Shown in pieces: positions 6,362-18,028 of a stretch of 64,000 nucleotides of DNA (positions are counted from its first letter, which is position 1; every line of letters starts with the position of its first letter). The stretch comes from Ancylobacter novellus (GTDB lineage: Bacteria; Pseudomonadota; Alphaproteobacteria; Rhizobiales; Methylopilaceae): the NCBI GenBank assembly GCA_003241695.1, contig QFPN01000013.1, forward strand, positions 1 through 64,000, read 5' to 3'. A program made the translations under genes and the position numbers. Below the pieces are notes generated by a model, which was not told the DNA's origin, made no database searches, and worked only from the letters and a program-made list of their open reading frames with translations.

Positions 6362-8989
6362 ATGCGCGCCGAGGATCCCCGTCCCGTCCGTCTCTCCGAG
6401 TATCGGCCGTCCGACTTCCTGATCGACGAGGTTCATCTCGACTTCCGGCTGGAGCCGAACGCGACGCGGGTCACGGCGACGCTGAAGGTCAGGCCGAACC
6501 CGGCCGGCGACGCGGGCGCGGCGCTGAAGCTCGACGGCGACGAACTGAAGCTCGTTTCCGCCGCCATCGACGGCCAGGCGCTGCCCGAGGACGATCTCGA
6601 CGTCTCGCCCGAGCGCCTCGTGATCGCCAATCCGCCGCGCGGCCCCTTCGAGCTCACGATCGTCACCGAGATCGACCCGGCGGCGAACACGAAGCTGATG
6701 GGGCTCTATCGCTCGAACGCCTCCTACACGACCCAGTGCGAGGCCGAGGGCTTCCGCCGCATCACCTATTTCCTCGACCGGCCGGACGTTCTCGGCGTCT
6801 ACACCACCCGCGTCGAGGGACCGAAGGACGAGTGCCCGGTGCTGCTCTCGAACGGCGACCTCGTCGAGACGGGCGACGCCGGCGACGGCCGCCACTACGC
6901 GATCTGGCATGACCCGTGGCCGAAGCCCTCCTACCTGTTCGCGCTGGTGGCCGGAGACCTTGGCGTCGTGGAGGACGAATTCGTCACCATGGGCGGCCGC
7001 AAGGTCGCGCTGAAGGTCTTCGTCGAGCACGGGCAGGAGGCCCGCGCGCTCCACGCCATGGAGTCGATCAAGGCCTCGATGAAGTGGGACGAGGAGGCGT
7101 TCGGCCGCGAATACGACCTCGACGTCTTCATGGTCGTCGCCGTCTCGCACTTCAACATGGGCGCCATGGAGAACAAGGGCCTCAACGTCTTCAACGACAA
7201 GTACGTTCTGGCGAGCCCCGACACCGCGACCGACGGCGACTACGCCAACATCGAGGCGATCATCGCCCACGAATACTTCCACAACTGGACCGGCGACCGC
7301 ATCACCTGCCGCGACTGGTTCCAGCTCTGCCTGAAGGAGGGCCTGACGGTCTTCCGCGACCAGGAGTTCACCTCCGACCGCCGCTCGCGCCCTGTGAAGC
7401 GCATCCAGGACGTCCGCAACCTGCGCGCGCTGCAGTTCGCCGAGGACGCCGGCCCCCTCGCCCATCCGGTGCGGCCGCAGGTCTACGCCGAGATCAACAA
7501 CTTCTACACGCCGACGGTCTACGAGAAGGGCGCCGAAGTCATCCGCATGCTGAAGACCTGGATCGGCGACGACGCCTTTCGGGCCGGCATGGACCTCTAC
7601 TTCGAGCGTCACGACGGCGAAGCCTGCACCATCGAGCAGTTCGTGGCCTGCTTCGGCGAGGTCTCGGGCCGCGACATGACAAGGTGGATGCGCTGGTACG
7701 ATCAGGCGGGCACGCCTGAAGTGACGGCCGCCACGGCCTATGACGCGGCGGCGAAGACGCTGACGCTGACGCTGTCCCAGAAGACGCGCCCGACGCCCGG
7801 CCAGCCGACCAAGCTTCCCGTCGTGCTGCCGGTCTCGATCGGGCTCGTGGGAGAGGACGGAAGCGATCTGCCGCTCGTCGTGGGCGGCGAGCGGGCCGCC
7901 GCTGTCTTCACTGTCGAGGACGAGACGAAGACGATCGTCTTCGAAGGGCTCGACAGGCGCCCCGTCGTCTCGCTGTTCCGCAACTTCTCTGCGCCGGTGA
8001 AGCTCGCGAGCGACATCACGAACGACGACCTGCTGTTCCTCGCGGGCCATGACTCCGATCCGTTCAACCGCTGGCAGTCGCTCCAGACGGTCGCGCTGCG
8101 CCATCTCGTCGAAGCGACGACGGCGGCGCGCGAGGCCGACCCGCGCATCGTCGAGGCCGTCGGCCGCGCCTTCGACCCCGCCGAAACGGACTTCGCCTAC
8201 GCGGCCCAGGTCGCGAGCCTGCCGAGCGAGGGCGACGTCGCCCGCGAGATCGGCGAGAACGTCGATCCGGACGCGATCCACGCGGCGCGCGGCGCCCTGA
8301 AGGCGACGCTGCGCGACGGGCTGGCCGCGCCGCTTTCGGCCGCCTTCGAGCGTCTGGCGGAAACCGGCCCCTATTCGCCCGATCCGGTCTCCTCCGGTCG
8401 GCGCGCGCTCAAGACCGCGGCGCTCGACCTGATGGCGGCGGGCGGCGCCCGCGAGGGCGTCGAGAAGGCCCATGCGCTCTACATGTCGGCCGGCAACATG
8501 ACCGACCGCGTGATGGCGATGCAGATCCTCGCCCTGTCCGCGACGCCGGAGCGCGACGAAGCGCTCGCGGACTTCGCGGCGCGCTACGGCTCCGACCCGC
8601 TGCTGATGGACAAGTGGTTCCTGATCCAGGCCTCGTCGCCTCTGCCCGACACGCTCGACCGGGTGCGGACGCTGATGGCGTCGCCCGCCTTCGACATCAA
8701 GAACCCGAACCGGGTGCGCTCGCTGATCGGCGCGTTCGGGGCCGGCAACCCGACGCAGTTCAACCGCGCCGACGGACAGGGCTACGATTTCGTCGCCGGC
8801 GTCGCCGCGGAACTCAACACGACCAATCCGCAGGTCGCGGCGCGTCTCCTCGGCGCGTTCCGCACCTGGCGGGCGCTCGAGCCCGAACGCCGCGTCAAGG
8901 CGGAAGCCGCGCTGCGTCGCCTCGCCGAGCTGCCGCAGCTCTCCCCGGACGTCGGCGACATCGTCCGCCGCGCGCTTGCGCCCGGTTGA
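6362..8989 (+). CDS. pepN: Aminopeptidase N
   Basis: An 875-residue M1 zinc metallopeptidase of the bacterial PepN type. The substrate-recognition motif GAMEN is at residues 267-271. The zinc site is HEYFHNW beginning at His303, with the third ligand Glu in the following KEGLTVF segment. The C-terminal half matches the helical domains of the family (RALKTAALDLMA, then the final NPNRVRSLIGAF and NPTQFN segments). It removes N-terminal residues from peptides in the cytoplasm. Length matches the family (about 870-880). The ATG at 6362 follows a GGAG-containing site. It is transcribed rightward after a repeat-rich spacer and followed by a histidine kinase gene. Confidence 0.97.
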   Translation: MRAEDPRPVRLSEYRPSDFLIDEVHLDFRLEPNATRVTATLKVRPNPAGDAGAALKLDGDELKLVSAAIDGQALPEDDLDVSPERLVIANPPRGPFELTIVTEIDPAANTKLMGLYRSNASYTTQCEAEGFRRITYFLDRPDVLGVYTTRVEGPKDECPVLLSNGDLVETGDAGDGRHYAIWHDPWPKPSYLFALVAGDLGVVEDEFVTMGGRKVALKVFVEHGQEARALHAMESIKASMKWDEEAFGREYDLDVFMVVAVSHFNMGAMENKGLNVFNDKYVLASPDTATDGDYANIEAIIAHEYFHNWTGDRITCRDWFQLCLKEGLTVFRDQEFTSDRRSRPVKRIQDVRNLRALQFAEDAGPLAHPVRPQVYAEINNFYTPTVYEKGAEVIRMLKTWIGDDAFRAGMDLYFERHDGEACTIEQFVACFGEVSGRDMTRWMRWYDQAGTPEVTAATAYDAAAKTLTLTLSQKTRPTPGQPTKLPVVLPVSIGLVGEDGSDLPLVVGGERAAAVFTVEDETKTIVFEGLDRRPVVSLFRNFSAPVKLASDITNDDLLFLAGHDSDPFNRWQSLQTVALRHLVEATTAAREADPRIVEAVGRAFDPAETDFAYAAQVASLPSEGDVAREIGENVDPDAIHAARGALKATLRDGLAAPLSAAFERLAETGPYSPDPVSSGRRALKTAALDLMAAGGAREGVEKAHALYMSAGNMTDRVMAMQILALSATPERDEALADFAARYGSDPLLMDKWFLIQASSPLPDTLDRVRTLMASPAFDIKNPNRVRSLIGAFGAGNPTQFNRADGQGYDFVAGVAAELNTTNPQVAARLLGAFRTWRALEPERRVKAEAALRRLAELPQLSPDVGDIVRRALAPG

Positions 8990-9181
8990 AGCCTGCTTCG
9001 ACCGGCGCTCGCCAAGTGATTCTTTCGACTCGTCTTTTCGGCGACAGGACCCGAAGTAATTAACAATCGTTTAATTCGGACTGGACAGACACCCCACGTA
9101 TTGATTCTAATCGAGATGTCGATTCGACGGGTGGGGTTCCCGAATCGACTTGCACCACTCCTCTGGGCGGAAGGAACTGCG

Positions 9182-11497
<2,316 letters not shown>

Positions 11498-11510
11498 GGG
11501 GCTTGAGCGC

Positions 11511-11828
11511 TCAGTCGTCGTCCTGAGGCAGACCGGCGCTCCAATCGAGGCCGGCGCGGAAAATCCTCAGGATCGTGACGAGATCAGGCTCCACGCGGAA
11601 GAGCACCGTCGCCTGCCGCCGGAATCCGACTGCGCGGACATGACGATCGCCATAGGCGAGAAGCCAGCGGCCCCGCTGGGGCGCAATCGCCAAACCAAGA
11701 CAGAAGCGCTCGATCCTGCCAATGAAGCTGAAGGCGTTCCGCGGCGAGCCCGCATCCGCAATCCACTGATGGATGGCGGACAGATCGCTTTGGGCTTCGG
11801 GTGAGACAACGACGCGTCGCGGCGTCAT
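11511..11828 (-). CDS. parE: ParE/RelE-type toxin
   Basis: A 105-residue protein of the RelE/ParE superfamily, with the N-terminal VVVSPEAQSDLSAIHQWI segment, a central arginine-rich region (RRQATVLFRVEPD) and the typical end VTILRIFRAGLDW. It overlaps the upstream antitoxin gene by four bases (ATGA-type junction), a standard type II toxin-antitoxin arrangement. ParE toxins act on DNA gyrase; whether this one does is not shown by sequence. It lies between glnE and a convergent histidine kinase gene, only 13 bases beyond the stop of the latter. Confidence 0.88.
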   Translation of the reverse strand: MTPRRVVVSPEAQSDLSAIHQWIADAGSPRNAFSFIGRIERFCLGLAIAPQRGRWLLAYGDRHVRAVGFRRQATVLFRVEPDLVTILRIFRAGLDWSAGLPQDDD

Positions 11829-12100
11829 TCGCCCTGGCTGAAGCGAGCGGCGTGCCGCGCGCGCAAATCCGCGAAGACCTGCTCCGCGGGGATCGCTCGA
11901 GAGGGATCGGCCTCCAGCGCCTCGATGACCGGCGTGACCTCGCGCGCAAGCCAGTCGGCCATTTCAGCTTCACGCAAGCGCAGCGCATCGAGCCCTGCGC
12001 GAATGACGTCCTCCTCGGACCGATAGACGCCTGATGCGACAAGATCGTCGACGAAAGCGGCCTGATCGTCGGAAAGCGCGATCGTACGGGGATCATCCAT
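11825..12100 (-). CDS. parD: ParD-type antitoxin
   Basis: A 91-residue antitoxin. The N-terminus (TIALSDDQAAFVDDLVASG) followed by YRSEEDVIRAGLDALRLRE is the ribbon-helix-helix pattern of ParD/CC2985-type antitoxins. The acidic C-terminal half would wrap the ParE toxin. A GGGAG site stands before the ATG. The promoter must lie in the 63 bases between this gene and the end of glnE or further upstream; ParD proteins usually repress their own operon. The pair with the overlapping toxin gene is convincing. Confidence 0.88.
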   Translation of the reverse strand: MDDPRTIALSDDQAAFVDDLVASGVYRSEEDVIRAGLDALRLREAEMADWLAREVTPVIEALEADPSRAIPAEQVFADLRARHAARFSQGE

Positions 12101-12163
12101 GGAAGACTCCCATTCCAGATCCGCCGATTATTATCGTTCGACGCCGACGCCGCCAGCCGCCCG

Positions 12164-15136
12164 TCAACCCAGCCCCTTCATCACCCGCCGGAACGACGCT
12201 CTCGCCGCCTTCTGATGTTCGACGAGCCCCGCCGTCAGCGTCCTGAAGTCCGGCGCCTCGCCGACGCGGGCGAGGAGCTGCTTCAGCCCTTCGCAGCCTT
12301 CCGACTCCGGGTCGAACGGCCCGTCGAGCGCGAGGCGCAGCGTCTGGGTGAGGTCGGCCTGCAACCGCGCGGCGGAGCGCAGCGCGTCCCAGTCCGCCTC
12401 GTCCAGCACGCCCTGCTCGCGGGCGCGGTCAAGCGCGGGCGCGGTCACCGTGTAGAGCACGCCCGGCTTCTCGTGGGCGAAGGCGAGCTGCAGCGCCTGC
12501 GCCACGAACTCGACGTCCACCAGCCCGCCCGGCGCGTGCTTCAGGTTCCACGGACCTCCCCCGCCCTTCTCCTTGTCGAGCAAAGCGCGCATCTCGACGA
12601 CGTCCTTCGCGACCTTCTTTCGATCGCGCTTCATCGTCAGCACCTTGCCGATCGCCCGTCCCACGGTCCGCCGAAAGGCGAGCGGCCCCGCGACCACACG
12701 AGCGCGCGAGAGCGCCATGTGCTCCCAGGTCTCGGCTTCCTCGCGCTGATAGGTCTCGAACGCCTTCAGCCGGGTCGCGAGCGGACCGGCCCGGCCCGAG
12801 GGGCGCAGCCGGAAGTCGACCTCGTAGAGCACGCCTTCCGCGGTCGGCGCGGACAGAGCCGCCACGAGACGCTGGGTCAGGCGGGCGTAGAACTGCGCCG
12901 GCGCGATGGGGCGGTCGCCGTCGGTCTCGAGCGCGCCCTCGGGGTGCTCGTAGAGCAGGATGAGGTCGAGATCGGAAGAGGCGGTCATCTCCTCGCCGCC
13001 GAGCCGTCCGAGCGCGACCACGGCCGCGGCGCCGCCCTTCACCCGGCCGTGGACCCGCACGAGCTCCTTCTCCGCCTGCTCGTACAGCGCCTCGACGAGG
13101 CTGTCGGCGACGCGGGCGTAGGCGAAGCCGGCCTGATCGGCCGCGACCGTGCCGGACGCGACGCGCAAGCCCACCAGCGTCTTCAGCTCCTGCCCCACGA
13201 TGCGCGCGCGATCGAGCATGTCCTCGTAGGAGCGCGCCTCGGACAGGGCCTGGTCGACGCGCGCGCGCACCTCCTCGCGGCTCGGCAGATGGCTGAAGAA
13301 GGCCGGGTCCAGCAGCGCGTCGAGCACCCGCGGCCGCCGCGCCAGCGTCTCGCCGAGGCGCGGCGCGGCGCCGAGCACGGTCGCGAGCAGCTTCAGAACG
13401 TCCGGATGCGCCCGCATCAGCGCGAGCAGCGCGACGCCGCCCGTCGTCATCTCAAGCGCCTTGTCGAGGCCGTTGATCGCGGCGTCCGGCCGGCCGGATT
13501 TCGCGAACACGTCGAGCAGCGTCGGCGTCAGCTCCGTGAGCAGCTCTCGCGCACGCACGCTGCGCATCGACGCATAGCGGCCGTGATGCCAGCCGCGCAC
13601 CGTGGCCGCGACCGAGGACGGCTCGGCGTAGCCGAGACCCGCGATCGTCTTCAGCGTGTCGGGATCGTCCTCCTGCCCGGTGAAGACGAGGCTCCCGATC
13701 TCGGATGACAGCGCCGGCGCGTCCTCGAACAGCCGCGCATAGTGGCGCTGGACGGTTCTGAGCCGGCGCGTCAACGCTTTGGCGAAGGCGTCGCGGCTTT
13801 CATAGCCAGCGAAACGAACGAAGCGCAGGAACGCGTCTTCCGTGTCCGGCAGCGTGTGCGTCTGGGCGTCCTCGACCATCTGGATGCGGTGCTCGAGCCC
13901 GCGCAGGAAGAAATAGGCCTCCGTCAGCTCGTCGCGCGCCTTCGGCGTGATCCAGCCCGCTTCGGCGAGCGCGGCGAGCGTCTCCACGGTCGGCCGCGAC
14001 CTTAAGACCGGATTGCGGCCGCCCGCCACAAGCTGCTGCGTCTGCACGAAGAACTCGATCTCGCGGATGCCGCCGCGACCGAGCTTGAGATTGTGCCCCT
14101 CGACCGCGATCGCGCCATGGCCCTTGTGGGCGTGGATCTGCCGCTTCATCGCATGGATGTCGGCGATCGCCGCATGGTCGAGCGAGCGCCGCCACACGAA
14201 GGGGCGGAGCTCCGAAAGGAAGGCCTCGCCCGCGGCCTGGTCGCCCGCCACGACGCGCGCCTTGATCATGGCGGCGCGCTCCCAGTTCTGCCCGACGCTC
14301 TCGTAATAGGAGAGCGCGGCGTCGCGCGAGAGCGCGACCGGGGTCGAGCCGGGATCGGGCCGAAGCCTGAGGTCGACGCGCGCGACGTAGCCGTCGGCGG
14401 TGCGCTCCTGCAGCAGCTTCGCCATGGTCTGGACGACCCGCACGAACAGCGTCGTAGGTTCCTCGCCTTCGGCCGGGCGGATGATCTCGGGATCGTAGAA
14501 CACGATGAGGTCGACGTCGGAGGAGTAATTCAGCTCCCCTGCCCCGAGCTTGCCCATGCCGAGCACGAACAGGCCGGAGCCGTTCTCCGGGTTCTTCGGG
14601 TCGGGCAGGACCAGCCGGCCGGCCTCGTGCGCGTCGCGAAGCGCGGAGCGCAGCGCGGCGCGGATCGCCGCCTCGGCGACGCGCGACAGCGCCCCGATCA
14701 CCCGGCCCGCGTCCCAGACGCCGCCGATGTCGGCGAGGCCGATCAGCAACGCGGCCTCGGCGCGGCCCCGCCGCAGCGCGGCTGCGAGCCCGGCGCGGTC
14801 CTTAGCGTCGCCCGCAGTGCGCATGTCCTCGACGACCGCGCCAAGCCGGGCCTCCGGACTCTCGCGCAGCACGCGAGCGGCGCGGCCGGCGTCCCGGTCG
14901 ATCAGCCCCCAGAGGAAGGGCGAGCCCTCGGCGACGCCTTCGAGCAGCGCGCGGGCCGGCTCATACGAGGCGATCTCCGCCAGATCGCCCGCGCCCTCCT
15001 CCTCGAGCAGCGCCTCCAGCCTGCGACGCGCGCCGTCCCGGTCCTCGACGACGGGCGCCGCGACGAGCCGCGCGGCGAGCGCCTCCTCGTCGAGGCTTGG
15101 ACCGGTCTTTTTGCGCGCCGACGATCGTGCCGCCAT
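12164..15136 (-). CDS. glnE: Bifunctional glutamine synthetase adenylyltransferase/deadenylase
   Basis: A 990-residue GlnE. Two nucleotidyltransferase halves are visible. The N-terminal (adenylyl-removing) half carries LGMGKLGAGELNYSSDVDL; the C-terminal (adenylylating) half carries ALGRLGGEEMTASSDLDLIL. Helical PII/GlnB-responsive regions lie between and after them (for example KRDRKKVAKDVVEMR). It adjusts glutamine synthetase activity to nitrogen status, in line with ntrBC and dusB elsewhere in the window. The ATG at 15136 is preceded by GGGAGGAG; upstream in-frame codons look non-coding. Length is the usual 950-1000 residues. Confidence 0.97.
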   Translation of the reverse strand: MAARSSARKKTGPSLDEEALAARLVAAPVVEDRDGARRRLEALLEEEGAGDLAEIASYEPARALLEGVAEGSPFLWGLIDRDAGRAARVLRESPEARLGAVVEDMRTAGDAKDRAGLAAALRRGRAEAALLIGLADIGGVWDAGRVIGALSRVAEAAIRAALRSALRDAHEAGRLVLPDPKNPENGSGLFVLGMGKLGAGELNYSSDVDLIVFYDPEIIRPAEGEEPTTLFVRVVQTMAKLLQERTADGYVARVDLRLRPDPGSTPVALSRDAALSYYESVGQNWERAAMIKARVVAGDQAAGEAFLSELRPFVWRRSLDHAAIADIHAMKRQIHAHKGHGAIAVEGHNLKLGRGGIREIEFFVQTQQLVAGGRNPVLRSRPTVETLAALAEAGWITPKARDELTEAYFFLRGLEHRIQMVEDAQTHTLPDTEDAFLRFVRFAGYESRDAFAKALTRRLRTVQRHYARLFEDAPALSSEIGSLVFTGQEDDPDTLKTIAGLGYAEPSSVAATVRGWHHGRYASMRSVRARELLTELTPTLLDVFAKSGRPDAAINGLDKALEMTTGGVALLALMRAHPDVLKLLATVLGAAPRLGETLARRPRVLDALLDPAFFSHLPSREEVRARVDQALSEARSYEDMLDRARIVGQELKTLVGLRVASGTVAADQAGFAYARVADSLVEALYEQAEKELVRVHGRVKGGAAAVVALGRLGGEEMTASSDLDLILLYEHPEGALETDGDRPIAPAQFYARLTQRLVAALSAPTAEGVLYEVDFRLRPSGRAGPLATRLKAFETYQREEAETWEHMALSRARVVAGPLAFRRTVGRAIGKVLTMKRDRKKVAKDVVEMRALLDKEKGGGGPWNLKHAPGGLVDVEFVAQALQLAFAHEKPGVLYTVTAPALDRAREQGVLDEADWDALRSAARLQADLTQTLRLALDGPFDPESEGCEGLKQLLARVGEAPDFRTLTAGLVEHQKAARASFRRVMKGLG

Positions 15137-15458
15137 CGTTCGCTCCTCCCTGACGGCACAGGCTTGGGCGATCGGACGGACGGGCGCAAGTCGGCGATGG
15201 GAGGGATTTGACCGACGGAAAGCGAACGCCCATCCGCGTGCGCAAGGCATGACGCCGTCCGAGCGACCGAAGCGCCGTCCCGCAGCGGAGGGTCATCCGA
15301 TCGGATCGGGCCGGGTTCGGGAAGGCGCCGCCATGTCCGCCGTCGTCCTCCGGCTTGGCCGGGGGCCCATGGTCGGCGCCATGGCGTTCCGCGCCGCGAC
15401 GGCGCATGGAGAAGGGCGGTTCCGGGCGGGATTCGCCCGCGCCTTCAGGAGACCATCC

Positions 15459-15698
15459 ATGACCCCCGCCGAATACCGCGCCGCCCTCGAAGAGGTTGGG
15501 TTGACGCTGTCGAGCGCGAGCAAGTTCTTCCAGACCGACGAGCGCACCACGCGCCGCTGGGCGAGCGACGACGACCGCAAAGACGTTCCCCGCGCCGTCG
15601 CGATGACGCTGCGGCTGATGGCGAAATACGGGCTCTCGCCGAACGACGTGACGCTGATGATGCACGAGGCGGAAGCGGCGCAGGACGCGGGCGGCTGA
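15459..15698 (+). CDS. Small helix-turn-helix protein
   Basis: A 79-residue, mostly helical protein. Residues about 1-40 (MTPAEYRAALEEVGLTLSSA, then FFQTDERTTRRWAS) resemble a lambda-repressor or phage-transfer type HTH, in which TTRRW would be in the recognition helix. The C-terminal part (AVAMTLRLMAKYGLSPNDVTL) is helical. The ATG at 15459 has AGGAG 8 bases upstream; a longer reading from 15334 is open but poorly supported. Similar solitary HTH proteins occur widely in Hyphomicrobiales. It may bind DNA, but no target is evident. It lies between divergent glnE and azlC. Confidence 0.7.
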   Translation: MTPAEYRAALEEVGLTLSSASKFFQTDERTTRRWASDDDRKDVPRAVAMTLRLMAKYGLSPNDVTLMMHEAEAAQDAGG

Positions 15699-15803
15699 GG
15701 CGCGCGGCCGGTCTTGCGCCGCCGCGAACATGAGACCGCAGGCTTCGGAGTGTTCGAACGGGCGGCGCCGGGCTAAACCGCGGGCCTCGCCAAGGACGCC
15801 CGC

Positions 15804-16526
15804 ATGCCAGCCCCCTCGCCCGTGGCCCACGACACAACCTCCCGCCCCGTCCTGCGGGGCCTTCGCGACAGCCTGCCCGTCGTCGCCGCCATGCTGCCCT
15901 TCGGGGCGCTGTTCGGCGCGCTCGCGGTCTCGAACGGGCTGACGCCGCTCGAAGCCGTGCTCATGAGCGCGACCGTGCTCGGCGGCGCGAGCCAGATGGT
16001 CGGGATCGAGCTCTTCGGCCAGAAGGCGCATCCCGCGCTGATCGTGCTCGCGATCTTCGCGGTGAATTTTCGGCACGTGCTCTATTCGGCCGCCATCGGC
16101 CGCCACATCGCGCACTGGCCGCGGCTCAGGCAGGCGGCGGCCTTCTTCCTATTGACCGACCCGGTCTTCGCCGAGGGCGAGAGACAAGCGCAGGCCGGCC
16201 TGCCGATCGAGCCCGGCTGGTATTTTGGGATGGGCCTGTCGCTCTGGGCCTGCTGGACGGCGCAGACGGCGCTCGGCGCGGCCTTCGGCGGCTTCATCAA
16301 GGACCCGCACGCCCTCGGGCTCGACTTCCTGCTGCCGATCTACTTCCTCGGCCTCGTGATGGGGTTCCGCACACGATCCCTCTGGGCCCCCGTGGTGCTC
16401 GTCAGCGCCGCCGCCTCGATGCTCGCCTACCGATATGTCGGCTCCCCCTGGCACGTCTCGATCGGGGGCCTTGCGGGCGTGGCGCTGGCGGCGCTCCTGC
16501 CACCGCGCAAGGAGCCGCCCCGTTGA
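15804..16526 (+). CDS. azlC: AzlC family branched-chain amino acid exporter, large subunit
   Basis: A 240-residue membrane protein with about six hydrophobic helices. Family motifs include LPFGALFGALAV and VLGGASQMVGIELF, followed by FAVNFRHVLYSAAI and the FFLLTDPVFAEG segment. AzlC with its small partner AzlD exports branched-chain amino acids and some analogues. The stop overlaps the start of the AzlD gene by four bases, so the two are translationally coupled. Transport substrate is assigned by family only. Confidence 0.92.
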   Translation: MPAPSPVAHDTTSRPVLRGLRDSLPVVAAMLPFGALFGALAVSNGLTPLEAVLMSATVLGGASQMVGIELFGQKAHPALIVLAIFAVNFRHVLYSAAIGRHIAHWPRLRQAAAFFLLTDPVFAEGERQAQAGLPIEPGWYFGMGLSLWACWTAQTALGAAFGGFIKDPHALGLDFLLPIYFLGLVMGFRTRSLWAPVVLVSAAASMLAYRYVGSPWHVSIGGLAGVALAALLPPRKEPPR

Positions 16527-16819
16527 GCGAGACCGTCTGGATCATCCTGGCGGGCGCCGCCGTCACCTACCTCACCCGCATCGGCGGCCATCTGGCGCTG
16601 TCGCGCCTGGAGCGCGTGCCCGCCCGGCTGGAGGCGGCACTCGACGCGGTGCCGGCCGCCGTGCTGACGACGCTGGTCGCGCCCGCGCTGATGACCGCCG
16701 GCCCGGTGGAGTTCTGCGCCATCGCCGTAGCAGGCGCGGTAGCGCTGCGGGCGGGGATCATGGCGATGTTCTTCGCCGGCGCGGCGGTGTTGATGGTGGG
16801 GCGGTGGTGGATGGGGTGA
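16523..16819 (+). CDS. azlD: AzlD family transporter, small subunit
   Basis: A 98-residue, four-helix membrane protein with the AzlD signatures TYLTRIGGHL near the N-terminus and AVPAAVLTTLVAPAL in the centre. It pairs with AzlC to form the branched-chain amino acid export complex in the inner membrane. ATGA-type overlap with azlC. The end of the gene borders the drop in GC content that marks the AT-rich segment beginning near 16900. Confidence 0.92.
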   Translation: MSETVWIILAGAAVTYLTRIGGHLALSRLERVPARLEAALDAVPAAVLTTLVAPALMTAGPVEFCAIAVAGAVALRAGIMAMFFAGAAVLMVGRWWMG

Positions 16820-16958
16820 GGCACTTGGAGGGGCATCGGCGGGCCTACTCGCTCCCGCCGGCCCGCAGTCGTTGGATGATCCAACTAAGCTTATCCAGAC
16901 GGCTGGCTGAGGATAGCAGCGTCGACCATTGTGACGTCTTGCGACGTCTATATATATT

Positions 16959-17900
16959 TTAGAATTCACCCTCTTGAAGCTCGCACCAGTTCAACAGATG
17001 GTCGCATCGCTCTTTCGTTATTTCCGTCAGAGCAGAATCATAAATCATTGGATACATTGACCCACCAGCAACTCCAGAAGCACGAAGAGACGCATAATTA
17101 TCTGAGAACTTCTTCCAAAGCTGCTGGTTTTGATTAAAAAGTTTTTTGTCGAAGACGCCTCGGCGGCGAACTTTGGCAAGCAACTTCTTCATGCGATCTG
17201 TCTCTTGAGAGAGGGCCTCTCCGGCGGCTACGTTCATCGCAAGCTGCGTTCTCGGCACTGATCCGTGCAATTCCTTGATTATGATCCAGTCTATCGCCCG
17301 AATGAGCAAATTAGATTGCGTGATAAACTTCGCTATATCGTTTATATTGAACGGCGGCTCCGTCGGCATTTCGTGCGTTACTATATGCCTCACCTGAAAT
17401 AGGCTCGCAATCGCAGCAAGTGTCTTGTCTACATTCCTTAAAATAGGCTTTTGCGGCCAACGCGATTGGTCATCTGACCAGCGCTCGTGAATAGTTTTTA
17501 GATCATTGCTAAAATCAGGCATTAATATAGATAGATTTGTTACTATCTGATTCGTATCATTTACTGATATCGTGTGGCTTACTATATCTCCGATGGACAA
17601 TAGCCTGCCATGCAAACTCATTATAAATGAGTAATCGATCTTCATTTTGTTAATAATTTTTTCTGCTCTCGCAGAATACGGCTCTCCCGCGTCGACCAAT
17701 TCACGAATTGACTCGCGAACAAAGACCTCAATGATCGTGACAAGCCTTCGAATTACAAGTTCAGCCTCCATGCTTTCTTGAGAAGAACCATCCCAATGAT
17801 GCTTAAGAGATTCAATGTGATATGAAAATTCGGCAGGAATTCGCGGACGACCTCGTCGTGCATTCCATTCAATTATTTGATCAAGCGGAGTTCTTGCCAT
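16959..17900 (-). CDS. Predicted HEPN-like / LprI-like two-domain protein in AT-rich segment
   Basis: A 313-residue protein encoded by DNA near 40-45% G+C, in sharp contrast to neighbours near 70%; codon use is accordingly foreign. No signal peptide or membrane helix. Residues about 45-210 are helical, with a first helix (ELVIRRLVTIIEVFVRESIR) and a later helix containing R171-HIVT-H176, an R-X4-H motif like the RNase motif of HEPN proteins. Residues about 218-305 resemble the LprI/DUF1311 domain (TQLAMN, Q-LW-KFSDNY, GGSMYPMIY, LTEITKER), but the domain's usual cysteines are replaced. Start at 17900 has a weak GGGAT site; an alternative TTG lies 51 bases upstream. Probably acquired horizontally. 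Both domain calls are by eye and tentative. Confidence 0.7.
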   Translation of the reverse strand: MARTPLDQIIEWNARRGRPRIPAEFSYHIESLKHHWDGSSQESMEAELVIRRLVTIIEVFVRESIRELVDAGEPYSARAEKIINKMKIDYSFIMSLHGRLLSIGDIVSHTISVNDTNQIVTNLSILMPDFSNDLKTIHERWSDDQSRWPQKPILRNVDKTLAAIASLFQVRHIVTHEMPTEPPFNINDIAKFITQSNLLIRAIDWIIIKELHGSVPRTQLAMNVAAGEALSQETDRMKKLLAKVRRRGVFDKKLFNQNQQLWKKFSDNYASLRASGVAGGSMYPMIYDSALTEITKERCDHLLNWCELQEGEF

Positions 17901-18001
17901 TGGCGTATCCCAATAATGACAAACGTGAGGCCTTATGGTTCTCAACCACAAGTTTCAGCGTATGCAATATTTTCTAAAAGTCGTTCTTGCTTAAAAATAA
18001 C

Positions 18002-18028
18002 GAAAAGGGCCCCGCAACGCGGAGCCCT
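18002..18028 (-). terminator. Rho-independent terminator of the molybdopterin oxidoreductase gene
   Basis: A 10-base stem with one mismatch (AGGGCCCCGC with GCGGAGCCCT) around a three-base loop. On the minus strand it is followed by TTTTCG. It lies 27 bases beyond the stop at 18056, which is the right place to end that transcript before the AT-rich segment. Confidence 0.75.
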
